Shown piece after piece: positions 14,790 through 22,738 of a stretch of 22,895 bases of DNA. This DNA comes from a virus, in IMG/VR virus record IMGVR_UViG_3300046535_000964, positions 1 through 22,895 of that record; one strand, written 5' to 3'. Made by a program: the position numbers and the translations under genes. The number at the start of each line of letters is the position of its first letter. Position 1 is the stretch's first letter. Below the pieces are notes generated by a model that saw only the letters and a list, made by a program, of their open reading frames with translations, was not told the DNA's origin and searched no databases.

Positions 14790-16046
14790 TTACGTGTTCG
14801 AGTTGATGTTGCCCAAATACGCCATCGACAGTCCACCGTAGTCGACCATCAGGCTCGCATCACTCTGCCAATACCCACGCCGGACGTCTTCGTCGTCAGC
14901 CTGAACATCGTCTTTCGCCGTGCCGTCCGGGCGCCCCGTCATCGTTACGTATTTGAGGGCTGCGAAGTCGACCACGAACGCGCTTCTCTTATAAAGACCG
15001 TGGAGCGAGAGCAACGGGTGCGATTTCATCAGAACCCGCCCGTTGGGGATCAGGAATTCCTGGAAATCCATCCCGTAGACCTTAACGACGTTGGTCACGT
15101 TAAACACGACCTTCGCCGCAAACACCTTCGACATCTCGATGAGGGCCTGGTTTCCCGCAAACATCATCCTTGTGTCGCCCGAGCCTGAGGTTGTGAAGTT
15201 AAAAGCGGGCGCAAGCGCGTCGAGGAGAGCGTTCGGGAGCCCGGCCGCCATCCCGGTATTGGGGAAGATAGTAGTATTGCTAACGGGGATGAACTCGCGA
15301 AGCCCGCCCATAAAGCGCTTTGGCTTCCCGTTATCGCCGGTCGTCTCCGCTTTGCGGCCGAAGAGGATCGAGAACTCGATATCTTCGGAGTGCTTGAACA
15401 TCTTCCGCTTTTTATCCTCACTATAGTTGTTACTAGTGCGGGTGGTTGTTTTGTCGGCCGTTCCAGTGAGTTCATAGGTGTCTTTGAAGATTTGAATATA
15501 GTTGTTATTTTTGATCGGGTTTCGCGATACAGCACGGGGCACGCCCGTACCTTCCGCGTATGCCGACCCAATAACAGTTACCCACTGGTCGTTAGCGATC
15601 GAGGCGGCGGTTGTATTGCCCGCGCCCCTCCTTACCGTAAACTGCGTGTCCGAAAGGACGTTATCGACCTCCAGAAGCTCGTGATTGAACGTCCCCGGCG
15701 CCGCTTCCGCCACCGGCTCCACGAGAAGTATGTCGCCGGGCTTCAGGTTCGTCGCCGTCCCGAGGTTTGCCCCTAGGGTCGTGATTGTGGGGTCGAGAGT
15801 ATCCACGGTAACGAGCGTGTCGGTCGCGGCCATCGCCCCGTTTACTTGAAGGCGAATCAGCACATTCCCCTCACACCACCATGAAAACTCGGGATCGTCT
15901 ACCTTCTTCTTCGCCGCCTTAGACGACATCGCGAAAATGGGCGCGGTGCCGTTCGGGTTAAAGCGCAGAATGCCTTCGCGGAAGTTTTTGGGTCGTTCAT
16001 CGACGCCCCAATCTCCGGTACCTCTGATTCCAGCCACGCCTGACAT
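14790..16046 (-). CDS. Major capsid protein (SU10/DUF5309-like), 418 aa
   Basis: The segment KHSEDIEFSILFGRK (around 218-232), followed by an FMGGLREF motif, is characteristic of the SU10/DUF5309 major-capsid group, with the HK97 fold. The N-terminal arm (about 1-60, GILRFNPNGTAPIFAMSSK) precedes a beta-rich insertion-type region (about 63-160, GDILLVEPV, ELLEVDNV, QFTVRRG). The remaining core includes QALIEMSKVFAAKVVFNVTN and a C-terminal region rich in Asp. Its length is normal for the family. It has the strongest ribosome site in the window (AAGGAG, 8 nt spacing), as expected for the most abundant virion protein. The scaffold gene lies 12 nt upstream and a decoration-like gene 11 nt downstream. 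Confidence 0.88.
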   Translation of the reverse strand: MSGVAGIRGTGDWGVDERPKNFREGILRFNPNGTAPIFAMSSKAAKKKVDDPEFSWWCEGNVLIRLQVNGAMAATDTLVTVDTLDPTITTLGANLGTATNLKPGDILLVEPVAEAAPGTFNHELLEVDNVLSDTQFTVRRGAGNTTAASIANDQWVTVIGSAYAEGTGVPRAVSRNPIKNNNYIQIFKDTYELTGTADKTTTRTSNNYSEDKKRKMFKHSEDIEFSILFGRKAETTGDNGKPKRFMGGLREFIPVSNTTIFPNTGMAAGLPNALLDALAPAFNFTTSGSGDTRMMFAGNQALIEMSKVFAAKVVFNVTNVVKVYGMDFQEFLIPNGRVLMKSHPLLSLHGLYKRSAFVVDFAALKYVTMTGRPDGTAKDDVQADDEDVRRGYWQSDASLMVDYGGLSMAYLGNINSNT

Positions 16047-16054
16047 AGTGAGAT

Positions 16055-16060
16055 CTCCTT
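16055..16060 (-). promoter_or_regulatory. Strong Shine-Dalgarno of the major capsid gene
   Basis: AAGGAG on the minus strand, eight bases before the ATG at 16046. It is the best match to the consensus in the window and overlaps the scaffold stop codon region. It fits high capsid translation. Confidence 0.75.
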
Positions 16061-17033
16061 ACTCGTCTAGCAAGAACATCGACTCTATAGCCGATAATTC
16101 TTGGCCATGTTGAGGAACCGCCCCGGCCGCAACCGCTCCCGCGGGCATGAAGGGCGATGGTTGAGCCTTTCGACCATTAGCGCGCACCGCCGCCGCAGGC
16201 GGTTGTGGTTGTCCCGGCGGAATCTTCGCGGCCATCATGACCATAGGACCCAGGTCCTCGATCATAGTCTCCAACGAAGCGTCCGGGTGCATTTGACGAT
16301 ACACCGCGCCATACTTTAAAACGAGCGGGCCGTGCGTGTCAGCCCGAATCTCAGGCCAGCGCGCATAGAACCTGCTTTCGTTCTGCGAATGCCGTTGTGT
16401 AACCTCACCATGCTTCGAAATCATAGCCGGAATCAAGCGGCTAAGTTGTTGAAGCATGTTCATCTGCCCCTTTACCAAGCCTTTAGCAAGGAGCCTCGGG
16501 ATCGCACTAACAGTATCGTTTTCGAGAGCCTCAATTTCCTCGTTCGACAACTTGAATATCGTGTCGGCTACGTGCTGGATCGCAACGCCCTCGTTCATCG
16601 ATAGAACTTGAGCGATCGCGCCCGGGTCATACGGATCGAGTTGCGGCTGCGCCGCTGAGGTAGGTTCCGTAGGAGCCGGGGTCGGAGGACTCGCTTCGCT
16701 CGGCTCAGACACCGCCTTCGGTGCTTCGACTTTCGCAGTCGGAGACTTCGGGGGAGCCTTTACCGGAGTCGGGGCGGGTGCCGACGTTCCGTCTTCGCTA
16801 TCTCCGTCGCCGAAGATAGAAGAGAAATCTAACTGTTCACTCTCGCCCCCGCTTTCGCTCGGAAGTGAGGGAGCTGCGGAATCCCCTCCTCCCCCATCCG
16901 ACGGGGAGGTAGATGGTGAGGGAGAAGGGGAACTGGCGGGAGCAGACGAGGATGCGCCACCGCTGGATGGGGAGGAGGCAGCGGCTCCACTTCCGCCAGA
17001 ATCTGGGCCATAAAGAGGTTGAGGAAAGTTCAT
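16059..17033 (-). CDS. Capsid scaffolding/assembly protein, 324 aa
   Basis: Placed directly before the capsid gene and coupled to the upstream gene by an ATGA overlap. The first about 135 residues are Ser/Pro/Gly/Ala/Glu-rich and disordered. A helical core follows (about 135-270) with EEIEALENDTVSAIPRLLAK and an ARWPEIRADTHGPLVLKYG segment seen in podovirus scaffolds. A Pro/Ala linker leads to a C-terminal acidic helix (LSAIESMFLLDE). Scaffolds with a disordered acidic N-terminus, a helical centre and a short C-terminal capsid-binding end are usual. It should organise capsid and portal into a procapsid and then leave or be degraded. Sequence conservation of scaffolds is low; the call rests on position and architecture. 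Confidence 0.82.
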   Translation of the reverse strand: MNFPQPLYGPDSGGSGAAASSPSSGGASSSAPASSPSPSPSTSPSDGGGGDSAAPSLPSESGGESEQLDFSSIFGDGDSEDGTSAPAPTPVKAPPKSPTAKVEAPKAVSEPSEASPPTPAPTEPTSAAQPQLDPYDPGAIAQVLSMNEGVAIQHVADTIFKLSNEEIEALENDTVSAIPRLLAKGLVKGQMNMLQQLSRLIPAMISKHGEVTQRHSQNESRFYARWPEIRADTHGPLVLKYGAVYRQMHPDASLETMIEDLGPMVMMAAKIPPGQPQPPAAAVRANGRKAQPSPFMPAGAVAAGAVPQHGQELSAIESMFLLDE

Positions 17034-17341
17034 TCCGTATCTCCGCTAGATGTTGCGGATTTCATATCCGCTATGATAGTTGATGGCAGATCGCGTGCTA
17101 GGATAAGGCCGCTCATCGCGCCCTTAACATATTCCTGAACAATGGCGCCATCAACACTTCCCGAAGGGGCGAGAACAATATCCGCCCGCGCTTGGATTTG
17201 GGAGTCAAGAAGCTCAACATACGCCAACCATGCGGGATGGCGAAGAAGGACCGTAAATAGATCGGCGCGTTCGCGGTCGATCTTTCGCGCCTCCCGCGAG
17301 ACTTTCTGAAGCTCATCTAAGAGCCTAGTATGCGGGTCCAC
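17030..17341 (-). CDS. Hypothetical protein between portal and scaffold, 103 aa
   Basis: Starts with GTG at 17341, inside the end of the portal gene (17-nt overlap), with GGAGGT just before it. It is a small, mostly helical protein. Residues about 5-30 (LLDELQKVSREARKIDRERADL) form a charged helix or short coiled coil. The rest (HPAWLAYVELLDSQIQAR, then VKGAMSGLILARDLPSTIIA) is also helical. There is no membrane segment. Its stop overlaps the scaffold ATG (ATGA). Small helical proteins occur at this site in many podovirus head modules, but I do not know a function. Involvement in head assembly is inferred from placement only. Confidence 0.72.
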   Translation of the reverse strand: MDPHTRLLDELQKVSREARKIDRERADLFTVLLRHPAWLAYVELLDSQIQARADIVLAPSGSVDGAIVQEYVKGAMSGLILARDLPSTIIADMKSATSSGDTE

Positions 17342-19310
17342 TTGGGACCTCCATGCCTTGGTCCGGGAGAGCGTTGAGGCCCGCCGCCGTAGACGCGGCG
17401 TTCCCCGGGGCCGCGCCCGAGGGCGGTAACGCCCCGCTTGCGCCCGGAGGGCGCATAGGAATCACATTCCCCTGCTGCGCTTGCGCCGCGAGCTGTTGGT
17501 CGGGCACAACTTGGACCTTAAATTGGTTGATGTTGCGGAGGCCGGCGAGCTGCGCCGTCCACGCAAAGATCCGCGTCCAGTCATACGACATCGCGACTTG
17601 CGGGGGCATCATTCGCACCCCGGCCATAATCTCCTTCCACAGGTTCGCTTGCGCCATCCGGTCGATTGGCAACGTGCCGTCAACCGGCACGAGGTCGAAG
17701 AACCCCTGAATATCCTCCGGCGAGACATTTAGGAACTCCTGCCCGGCTTCGAGTGCAAAACTCCCCACGCGGCGCAGCTTTGCTTCGGTATCGTAGAATT
17801 GTTGTGAGCTTTGCACAAGCTTCTGGGCGTGCGGCGCAAAGCCTGTAGCGGACATATATTCGGTGATTGTCTTTTGGCGATTGACGCCGAAGCTTGTAGT
17901 TGTTCGTACCTCCGTTGCGGTCTTGCGCGCCGTGCCGGTTTGGAGCGCGCCCATAATCTGGTCATTTACCCCCGTTATGCGTTCCCCGAGCCCCATCATC
18001 GATTGGAAATCCGACATATGCGCCCGAGTCACGTCGTTCACGGGAACCTGTTTGAAAATTTTATCGAGATCGGTGCCATAGGCTTCGGGCCGCAGACGCC
18101 AGATGAAACCGGGCCCGGGCTTCGACGCATCCTTCATAACAATCTTCGACGGATCAACAATAAATTGGTTATTAAGCGACGCTCTTACGTTGAAGAAATG
18201 CGTGTTAACGAGCCAATCGATCGTCTGCTGAACGGGCTCGAGAATCTGGGGCGTGCCCCGCGTATACGTGCCGTAGCCTTCAACTTCAGATTCGAGAACA
18301 TCGAACGGAAACTTGCAGTGGATTTGGCCGAGGGGCGAGGCCCCGACAACAAGCCCAAAGTCATCTGTTACAGTAAAGCACCATTTTTGTGGATAATTCG
18401 TCGTCCCCACGCCCCATTCGCTCGGAATAAGCTCGACATAGAACTCCCAAAACACTGCGCCCGCCGGGTGTTTAGTCTCCTCCGTCTCGTCCTCGTAGAG
18501 CGACCGCGTGAACATCGGGCGCTCGAGCGCAGAAGAGTTGAGATTAAAGTTCCGATCCTCCGTAACATGTTCTTTTAGATACTTAACATTATCATTATAA
18601 TACCCTTGGTCTTTGCGTTGAAGGATATGGTTCCATCCGAGCCGACACCGCGAGGCACAAAATTCGCCCTGCTGGAAATTCTTCACGGGCACGCGAGGAT
18701 CAGTAATAAAATCCCAAGGACTAATGTTGTAAACACGATTCCCTTGATAACCTTCGATTTCCTGCGTTGTCTGGTATAGCCCAGTGGCGCCAGTAGCCGG
18801 ATCGTCCATCTCGACCAATTGACCATAGTGGAGTTTCTCCCGGCACCAATAACTTCCCAGCACGCCCATCCCATATTTGCCGGCGTCATACAGCCAGATA
18901 TAGTATGGCCCCATCATACCTCCAACCTCAACCTGATATCCAATCAGCGCCTCCATTGCTTGGACTTGCATTTCGCCTTCGCCATGACGGCCCGCGAATT
19001 GGTGCACCGGGCTCCGAGCGAAGAACACACTGGTCCAGTAGGTGTGGGCGGACATCAGAACCGCGTAGGTGTAGGGGATTTGGATCGTTGTGTAACGGGG
19101 CTCGCCCTGAACGTCCCGCGAATTACGCCGCAGCGCGTCGGCTTCGCTCTCCGGCATAAATGCGAGCGTAGCGTTCTCCGCCTTCCTCCACGTCGCGTGC
19201 TGGTTTTCTTGCTCCTGGGTTGCGAGGAGCACGCGCGACTCGATCTTTTTGAGCAGCTTTTTGTGAAGCGGCGAGTCCTTAGGGATATTGAGGCTGTATG
19301 ACGTCGCCAT
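17325..19310 (-). CDS. Portal (head-tail connector) protein, 661 aa
   Basis: Directly follows the large terminase stop. The N-terminus (about 20-60, RVLLATQEQENQHATWRKAE) and the MSAHTYWTSVFFARSP segment near 90-110 are portal-type. NISPWDFITDPRVP (near 190-205) and ITGVNDQIMGALQTGTARKT (about 455-475, followed by ATEVR) are typical of podovirus portals. The C-terminal about 60 residues are Gln/Pro/Ala-rich, with VVPDQQLAAQAQQGN. The length fits the podovirus portal class. The dodecamer occupies one capsid vertex, engages terminase and later the adaptor. The 103-aa gene overlaps its last 17 nt. Confidence 0.9.
   Translation of the reverse strand: MATSYSLNIPKDSPLHKKLLKKIESRVLLATQEQENQHATWRKAENATLAFMPESEADALRRNSRDVQGEPRYTTIQIPYTYAVLMSAHTYWTSVFFARSPVHQFAGRHGEGEMQVQAMEALIGYQVEVGGMMGPYYIWLYDAGKYGMGVLGSYWCREKLHYGQLVEMDDPATGATGLYQTTQEIEGYQGNRVYNISPWDFITDPRVPVKNFQQGEFCASRCRLGWNHILQRKDQGYYNDNVKYLKEHVTEDRNFNLNSSALERPMFTRSLYEDETEETKHPAGAVFWEFYVELIPSEWGVGTTNYPQKWCFTVTDDFGLVVGASPLGQIHCKFPFDVLESEVEGYGTYTRGTPQILEPVQQTIDWLVNTHFFNVRASLNNQFIVDPSKIVMKDASKPGPGFIWRLRPEAYGTDLDKIFKQVPVNDVTRAHMSDFQSMMGLGERITGVNDQIMGALQTGTARKTATEVRTTTSFGVNRQKTITEYMSATGFAPHAQKLVQSSQQFYDTEAKLRRVGSFALEAGQEFLNVSPEDIQGFFDLVPVDGTLPIDRMAQANLWKEIMAGVRMMPPQVAMSYDWTRIFAWTAQLAGLRNINQFKVQVVPDQQLAAQAQQGNVIPMRPPGASGALPPSGAAPGNAASTAAGLNALPDQGMEVPSGPAY
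17347..17352 (-). promoter_or_regulatory. Ribosome site that decides the GTG start at 17341
   Basis: GGAGGT on the minus strand within the portal 3' end, about six bases before GTG 17341. No ATG in this frame has comparable support, so this site sets the start of the 103-aa gene. Confidence 0.65.
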
Positions 19311-20837
19311 TTAGGGGCATCCTCTAACAAGCTCAAACCGATCGACATTCGAATCATCGTACAGCGCGTCGAGACTCATACCCCGCTCGAGGAAGGGGTT
19401 CGAGAGATCTTGGAGCGCGAGCGCAGAAGCATCGAGGTCGTCATCGACGCCCCCGTAGATTGGTCCATAGGAGCTGTATTGTTCGATAAAGTGTGAGTGC
19501 TCGGCTCCGATCCACAACAGACCCTGGGACGCCAACCCCCCGATCACGTTCGTTATGCGGGCGAACTTTGACATCTTGTCGTCGACGGGCAGCACGGTGT
19601 AGTACACTCCGCGCCGCTTCATCTCTTGGTCGAGCAACCATTTTAAAACCCTCTGATACGCGACCGCGTCTACCACGATCCGCGAGACTCGATACTGGCG
19701 CGCGAGACGAAACGCCGTCGCAACGGTCCATGAGGGCTCGTGCCCGCGACTGCGATCGCAATCGAGAAGATGATACTCCCCGTTATGTCGCCCCCAGACA
19801 TAATGGCACTCGTAATCTTTGCCCTGAAGGCCCTTCGCCATCGCCCGGTCTGACGGAGGCGGCACGGGGTCGATGCCTAGAACTGCGTAACAGCCCTGCG
19901 GTTTGATGCCGGGCTGGCGGATGTTTAGCCACGGATGTTGAAACGACGCGCTCTCAGGCGAGATGAGACGACATTCCATCTCCCGCATAAAGATTGAAAG
20001 TTTGTTCCGCTGTATCGAGGCCTTCTTGTCGTCGCGGAGCGCGCGGGTTGGGAACCTCTCCTCCCAAGCTGAGAGTTGTTTCTCGACCTCAAGATCCATC
20101 GTCTTGTAGGTCCAACAGGGGACGACGCGGGAGGTCCATTGCGTGTCCTTGAGAGCCTGTTGGGAAACGTCCTCTTTGTGCTGCGGCGTGATGGCCATAG
20201 CGAGCTTCGCGTTTGGCTCCTCCGTCACGGGGGCGAGCGAGTTTTTGACCGCTCCGAGAATAAGGTCCGCAATCTTGTTACGCTGCTCCTCAGTTGCGGC
20301 CGTTTCATCGGTCTGAGGATCGTCGACAATAATAAGGTCGGGACGGTAATCGTCAAAGTTAATTCCGCGCAAGCTCCCGGTGATTCCGGCGGCGAGAACC
20401 CATATTGTATGTCCGAAACCCTTATGCTCAATTTCGATCTGAGTTTCTTCCCACTTCCGCCCGGGGTGGAGATTGAAGGCGGAGCGCCAGAGATGGTTTC
20501 GTTCAACTTGCGTTCGAAGCCATTGAACACTTCTAATGGCGTCCCTTTCGGAAGCACCAACATATAAGACGGTGCGGGAGATGCCATATGCGATCCTTTT
20601 CGAGGCGAAGGTGCGGAGGCGGGTGGTTTTGGTCGAGCCGCGAAAGCACACAAGATTCACAAGCCGCGCGGCGGGGTCTTCGAGTGGCGACCACATTTCT
20701 TTCGCGAAAGCGGGCGAGGTTTGGCGGAACGTCTGCGGGAAGAACGTGCGGGCGTAGAACTCACTATCCACCGCGCCGAGCTTAACCAACTCCGCTACGG
20801 TTAGGGTGACGGAGGCTTGAGGCGGCGCGGGCGTCAT
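19311..20837 (-). CDS. terL: Terminase large subunit, 508 aa
   Basis: The ATPase domain has a P-loop CFRGSTKTT (64-72), with Thr where a second Gly is common. The Walker B strand LIIVDDPQ (168-175) has Asp-Asp instead of Asp-Glu. The coupling motif is in AMAITPQHKED (about 214-223). The AAGITGSLRGINFDDYRPD region (about 149-167) is shared with podovirus TerL. The C-terminal RNase H-like nuclease shows acidic residues at GIDP (Asp323), VVDAVAY (Asp390) and DDDLDASAL (Asp465-469). It cuts and pumps DNA through the portal. The ATG overlaps the preceding stop (ATGA) and the TAA abuts the portal ATG. The overall type looks T7/SU10-like and not lambda-like. Confidence 0.93.
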   Translation of the reverse strand: MTPAPPQASVTLTVAELVKLGAVDSEFYARTFFPQTFRQTSPAFAKEMWSPLEDPAARLVNLVCFRGSTKTTRLRTFASKRIAYGISRTVLYVGASERDAIRSVQWLRTQVERNHLWRSAFNLHPGRKWEETQIEIEHKGFGHTIWVLAAGITGSLRGINFDDYRPDLIIVDDPQTDETAATEEQRNKIADLILGAVKNSLAPVTEEPNAKLAMAITPQHKEDVSQQALKDTQWTSRVVPCWTYKTMDLEVEKQLSAWEERFPTRALRDDKKASIQRNKLSIFMREMECRLISPESASFQHPWLNIRQPGIKPQGCYAVLGIDPVPPPSDRAMAKGLQGKDYECHYVWGRHNGEYHLLDCDRSRGHEPSWTVATAFRLARQYRVSRIVVDAVAYQRVLKWLLDQEMKRRGVYYTVLPVDDKMSKFARITNVIGGLASQGLLWIGAEHSHFIEQYSSYGPIYGGVDDDLDASALALQDLSNPFLERGMSLDALYDDSNVDRFELVRGCP

Positions 20838-21121
20838 CGCTCTATCGCTTTGGGCGAGATGTGAAGCTCTTTCGTCATCACGTCAACTATCCTCTCTATC
20901 GAGTGTTCGTTTTTCTTCGTCGATCCCTCCAACACTGTTAGGCGGGTGTTGATGTCGTCGAGGTGCGGCGAGCCCCGAACTTCGAGAGTATTCACCCGGG
21001 ATTCAAGCCGCACCATGTAGCCCCAGCCGGAGAACGTTAAACTTAAAACGAAGAGCGCTTGCGCTATGAGAAAGTAAACGAGAGTTGAGTTCTCTTTCAT
21101 CCATGACTTTAGTTCTGTCAT
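20834..21121 (-). CDS. One-helix membrane protein with coiled coil, 95 aa
   Basis: I start it at ATG 21121 (MTELKSWMKENSTLV), four bases after the preceding stop. An upstream TTG extension to 21184 would run back into the holin-like gene. A transmembrane helix (about 12-34, TLVYFLIAQALFVLSLTFSG) is followed by a charged helix with heptad spacing (about 37-86, LESRVNTLE ... INTRLTVLE ... SIERIVDVM). This fits a lysis-cassette accessory or i-spanin-like layout, or a membrane-anchored XhlA-like protein. It is not diagnostic. No ribosome site is strong, so it may depend on coupling from the upstream gene. Stop overlaps the large terminase start. Confidence 0.72.
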   Translation of the reverse strand: MTELKSWMKENSTLVYFLIAQALFVLSLTFSGWGYMVRLESRVNTLEVRGSPHLDDINTRLTVLEGSTKKNEHSIERIVDVMTKELHISPKAIER

Positions 21122-21125
21122 AGCG

Positions 21126-21326
21126 CTATCGGACGCTGGGTATATGAAGCCCACCTCCACCAGCAAACTGCAACAAGATTCCAATCAAGATGATAACTCC
21201 GATCGCCACCAAGACTATAGTGGCGATCTGTTGGAGCGGGGGCGGGAGAGGGATCTGGTTTAGAAGCCAGTAGAGAAAGATGCAGACGATTACGAGGACG
21301 ACGAGATAGATGAGCAGAGTAACCAT
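21126..21326 (-). CDS. Small two-helix membrane protein, holin-like, 66 aa
   Basis: Two strong hydrophobic helices: about 3-22 (LLIYLVVLVIVCIFLYWLL) and about 33-54 (QQIATIVLVAIGVIILIGIL), joined by a Pro-rich turn (NQIPLPPPL). It ends in FAGGGGLHIPSVR. The size and two-helix hairpin fit a class II-type holin, but similar small membrane proteins of unknown role (Thivi_2564-like) are also common, so the name is tentative. GAGGA precedes the ATG at 21326. It sits beside a coiled-coil membrane protein and the terminase genes, an arrangement seen in podoviruses that carry a membrane-lysis pair near terminase. The endolysin is about 20 kb away. Confidence 0.66.
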   Translation of the reverse strand: MVTLLIYLVVLVIVCIFLYWLLNQIPLPPPLQQIATIVLVAIGVIILIGILLQFAGGGGLHIPSVR

Positions 21327-21353
21327 AGTCGGGTCCTCTTGTAGAGGAGGAAG

Positions 21354-22022
21354 TTACTTCTTTGTTGGGGCGTGCTTAGGATGGTCATCTTCATCTTTCT
21401 TCTTCGGCATCGGCGCAGAGGCGGAGAGCGCGGCCGACGAGGCGGGCGCGTGCGCGGAGGTGGAGGTGGAGGTGGAGGTCGCGCCGCCCGTCGCGGCGGT
21501 GAAGGTAAACTCCACGCTCTCGCTTGGGAACGGGCCCGTTTGGACGAGCACGGGCACGGCGCCCTCGACCGCGCCAGCGGGGCTTATGGTTGCGGAGAGG
21601 GAGGTTGCGGAGCCGAACGTAGTCGGGAGCGCCGCGCCATTAAATACGATAGTGCTCGTGTCGGTAAAGCCGCTCCCGGTCGCCGTTACAGAAGTGTCGG
21701 CGCTCCCGATCGCGGCGGTAGCGGGGGCGATGGAGTCGAGGACTGGAAGCTCAACTCCCGCGTACCCGGCGGCCGACGCGAGACTCATCGCCGCGTTTTG
21801 CTCTTTAACGTAAACGGGCACGGTAACGTCTTCGCCCTCGACGATGAGCCTTGTGTTCGGCGCGAGGAAGAATTCTTTCCGCTCCTGCTTCTTCGAGTGA
21901 ATGGGAACGGGGCGCGAGGCTACCCACGCCGCGCCCTCGGCGGCCCGGTGCTCGATAATAAACCTCCCAGCCACAGGATCGTTCGCGTTCTCCTTCTTCA
22001 CATCAACCTGAACTACCGTCAT
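21354..22022 (-). CDS. Ig/TIG-domain protein, 222 aa
   Basis: An N-terminal module (about 1-80, MTVVQVDVKKENANDP) resembles the whole 79-aa protein at 9970-10209, including KEQNAA (73-78). It is followed by an IPT/TIG immunoglobulin-like domain (about 94-176: LDSIAPATAAIGSADTSVTA, GSGFTDTSTIVFNG, then SVEFTFTAA). The end is a Ser/Thr/Ala linker and a Lys/Asp-rich tail (PMPKKKDEDDHPKHAPTKK). Ig-like domains on phage particles usually help bind cell or mucus glycans, or decorate capsids. GGAGGGAA sits close before the ATG at 22022. There is no signal peptide. A plus-strand GGAGGT repeat codes the TSTSTSTS run. Confidence 0.76.
   Translation of the reverse strand: MTVVQVDVKKENANDPVAGRFIIEHRAAEGAAWVASRPVPIHSKKQERKEFFLAPNTRLIVEGEDVTVPVYVKEQNAAMSLASAAGYAGVELPVLDSIAPATAAIGSADTSVTATGSGFTDTSTIVFNGAALPTTFGSATSLSATISPAGAVEGAVPVLVQTGPFPSESVEFTFTAATGGATSTSTSTSAHAPASSAALSASAPMPKKKDEDDHPKHAPTKK
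21456..21479. repeat. (GGAGGT)x4 tandem hexamer
   Basis: Four perfect copies on the plus strand inside the Ig/TIG gene; they code the Thr/Ser linker. Slippage here would change the linker by two residues per copy and keep the frame. Confidence 0.8.
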
Positions 22023-22093
22023 CGCTTCCCTCCATTAGAGTGTTTGCGCCTTGTCTCCGCCTTCGGCAGGGAACGCGGCGGGAGCGGAGCTAT

Positions 22094-22115
22094 CGTTGTG
22101 CCTGCCGTCACAACG
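22094..22115 (-). other. Hairpin between small terminase and Ig/TIG gene
   Basis: CGTTGTG and CACAACG form a perfect 7-bp stem with an 8-nt loop. It begins six bases after the small terminase stop. In the minus-strand direction no U-run follows, so a terminator is not supported; RNA stabilisation or a chance hairpin is possible. The rest of the 98-bp gap (22023-22120) holds only the ribosome site of the next gene and a weak ctccgc/gcggag pairing. Confidence 0.3.
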
Positions 22116-22120
22116 CTACA

Positions 22121-22738
22121 CTACCCTTCCAGCGGTGGGACAACCGCCGTCGGGGACTCCGCTCCCGGGCTCTCAATGTCCACGGGGTCAAGTGGTGCGG
22201 ACATCGAAAGCGAAGATCCTGAGTGTCGTAACTCTGCTAAGCGAAGGGCTTGCCGGGCTTCTTCGAGCGCGAGGGGCGTAAGCCCCTGGATCGCAACCGT
22301 TTGCGTCCGGGCATCAGTATTGTTATTGACAACCACGCTCGGGGTTGAAGCGGGCGCGTAACCGAGCCGGTCGAGCGTCATGCTTACAACATTCTCAAGC
22401 CTCTGCATCGGAATCTGCTCGCCCTTCTTCTGAAGCTGCGACAACATAATATCGAGGCTCGCCTCCGCGACCCCTGTCAGCTTCGCCCGAATCGCATAAT
22501 CGTGCTCGCGCTGGAACTCCTGTTTCCTCCGGGCGAGATATTCCCGAAACATATCCGTCCCTGTGATCGCGGATATCGTATTTGGATTCTTATTCAACGC
22601 CGCCGCGATCTCCGTGAACGTAGTCCCCGGATTCCTAATCATATGATCCGCAATGCTCGAATACCACCACCTCCACCTTCCCTCCCAATGGGGGCCCTGT
22701 TTCGTCCGCGCCAGCGCTGGTTCTGCTATCGTCATCAT
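22121..22738 (-). CDS. Terminase small subunit-like DNA-binding protein, 205 aa
   Basis: A helix-turn-helix is visible at about residues 39-60 (TTFTEIAAALNKNPNTISAI), followed by a basic helix (TDMFREYLARRKQEF) and a long helical region (about 75-130). This is the layout of small-terminase proteins, which recognise the packaging site and hand DNA to the large subunit. The C-terminal about 60 residues are Pro/Ser/Glu-rich and disordered. Position just before the packaging and head genes supports this. The start could be either of two ATGs at 22738 and 22735; no strong ribosome site is visible. An alternative is a general HTH phage regulator, less likely given the context. Confidence 0.74.
   Translation of the reverse strand: MMTIAEPALARTKQGPHWEGRWRWWYSSIADHMIRNPGTTFTEIAAALNKNPNTISAITGTDMFREYLARRKQEFQREHDYAIRAKLTGVAEASLDIMLSQLQKKGEQIPMQRLENVVSMTLDRLGYAPASTPSVVVNNNTDARTQTVAIQGLTPLALEEARQALRLAELRHSGSSLSMSAPLDPVDIESPGAESPTAVVPPLEG

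Noticed and set aside
21122-21184. TTG-start extension of the coiled-coil membrane protein
   Set aside because: Runs inside the holin-like gene, weak start codon, and the added residues do not look like a membrane-protein N-terminus.
21372-22361. Long plus-strand open frame (329 aa, Arg/Gly-rich)
   Set aside because: Mirror of the Ig/TIG and small terminase genes; Arg/Gly-rich low-complexity product, no ribosome site, composition typical of an antisense frame in GC-rich DNA.
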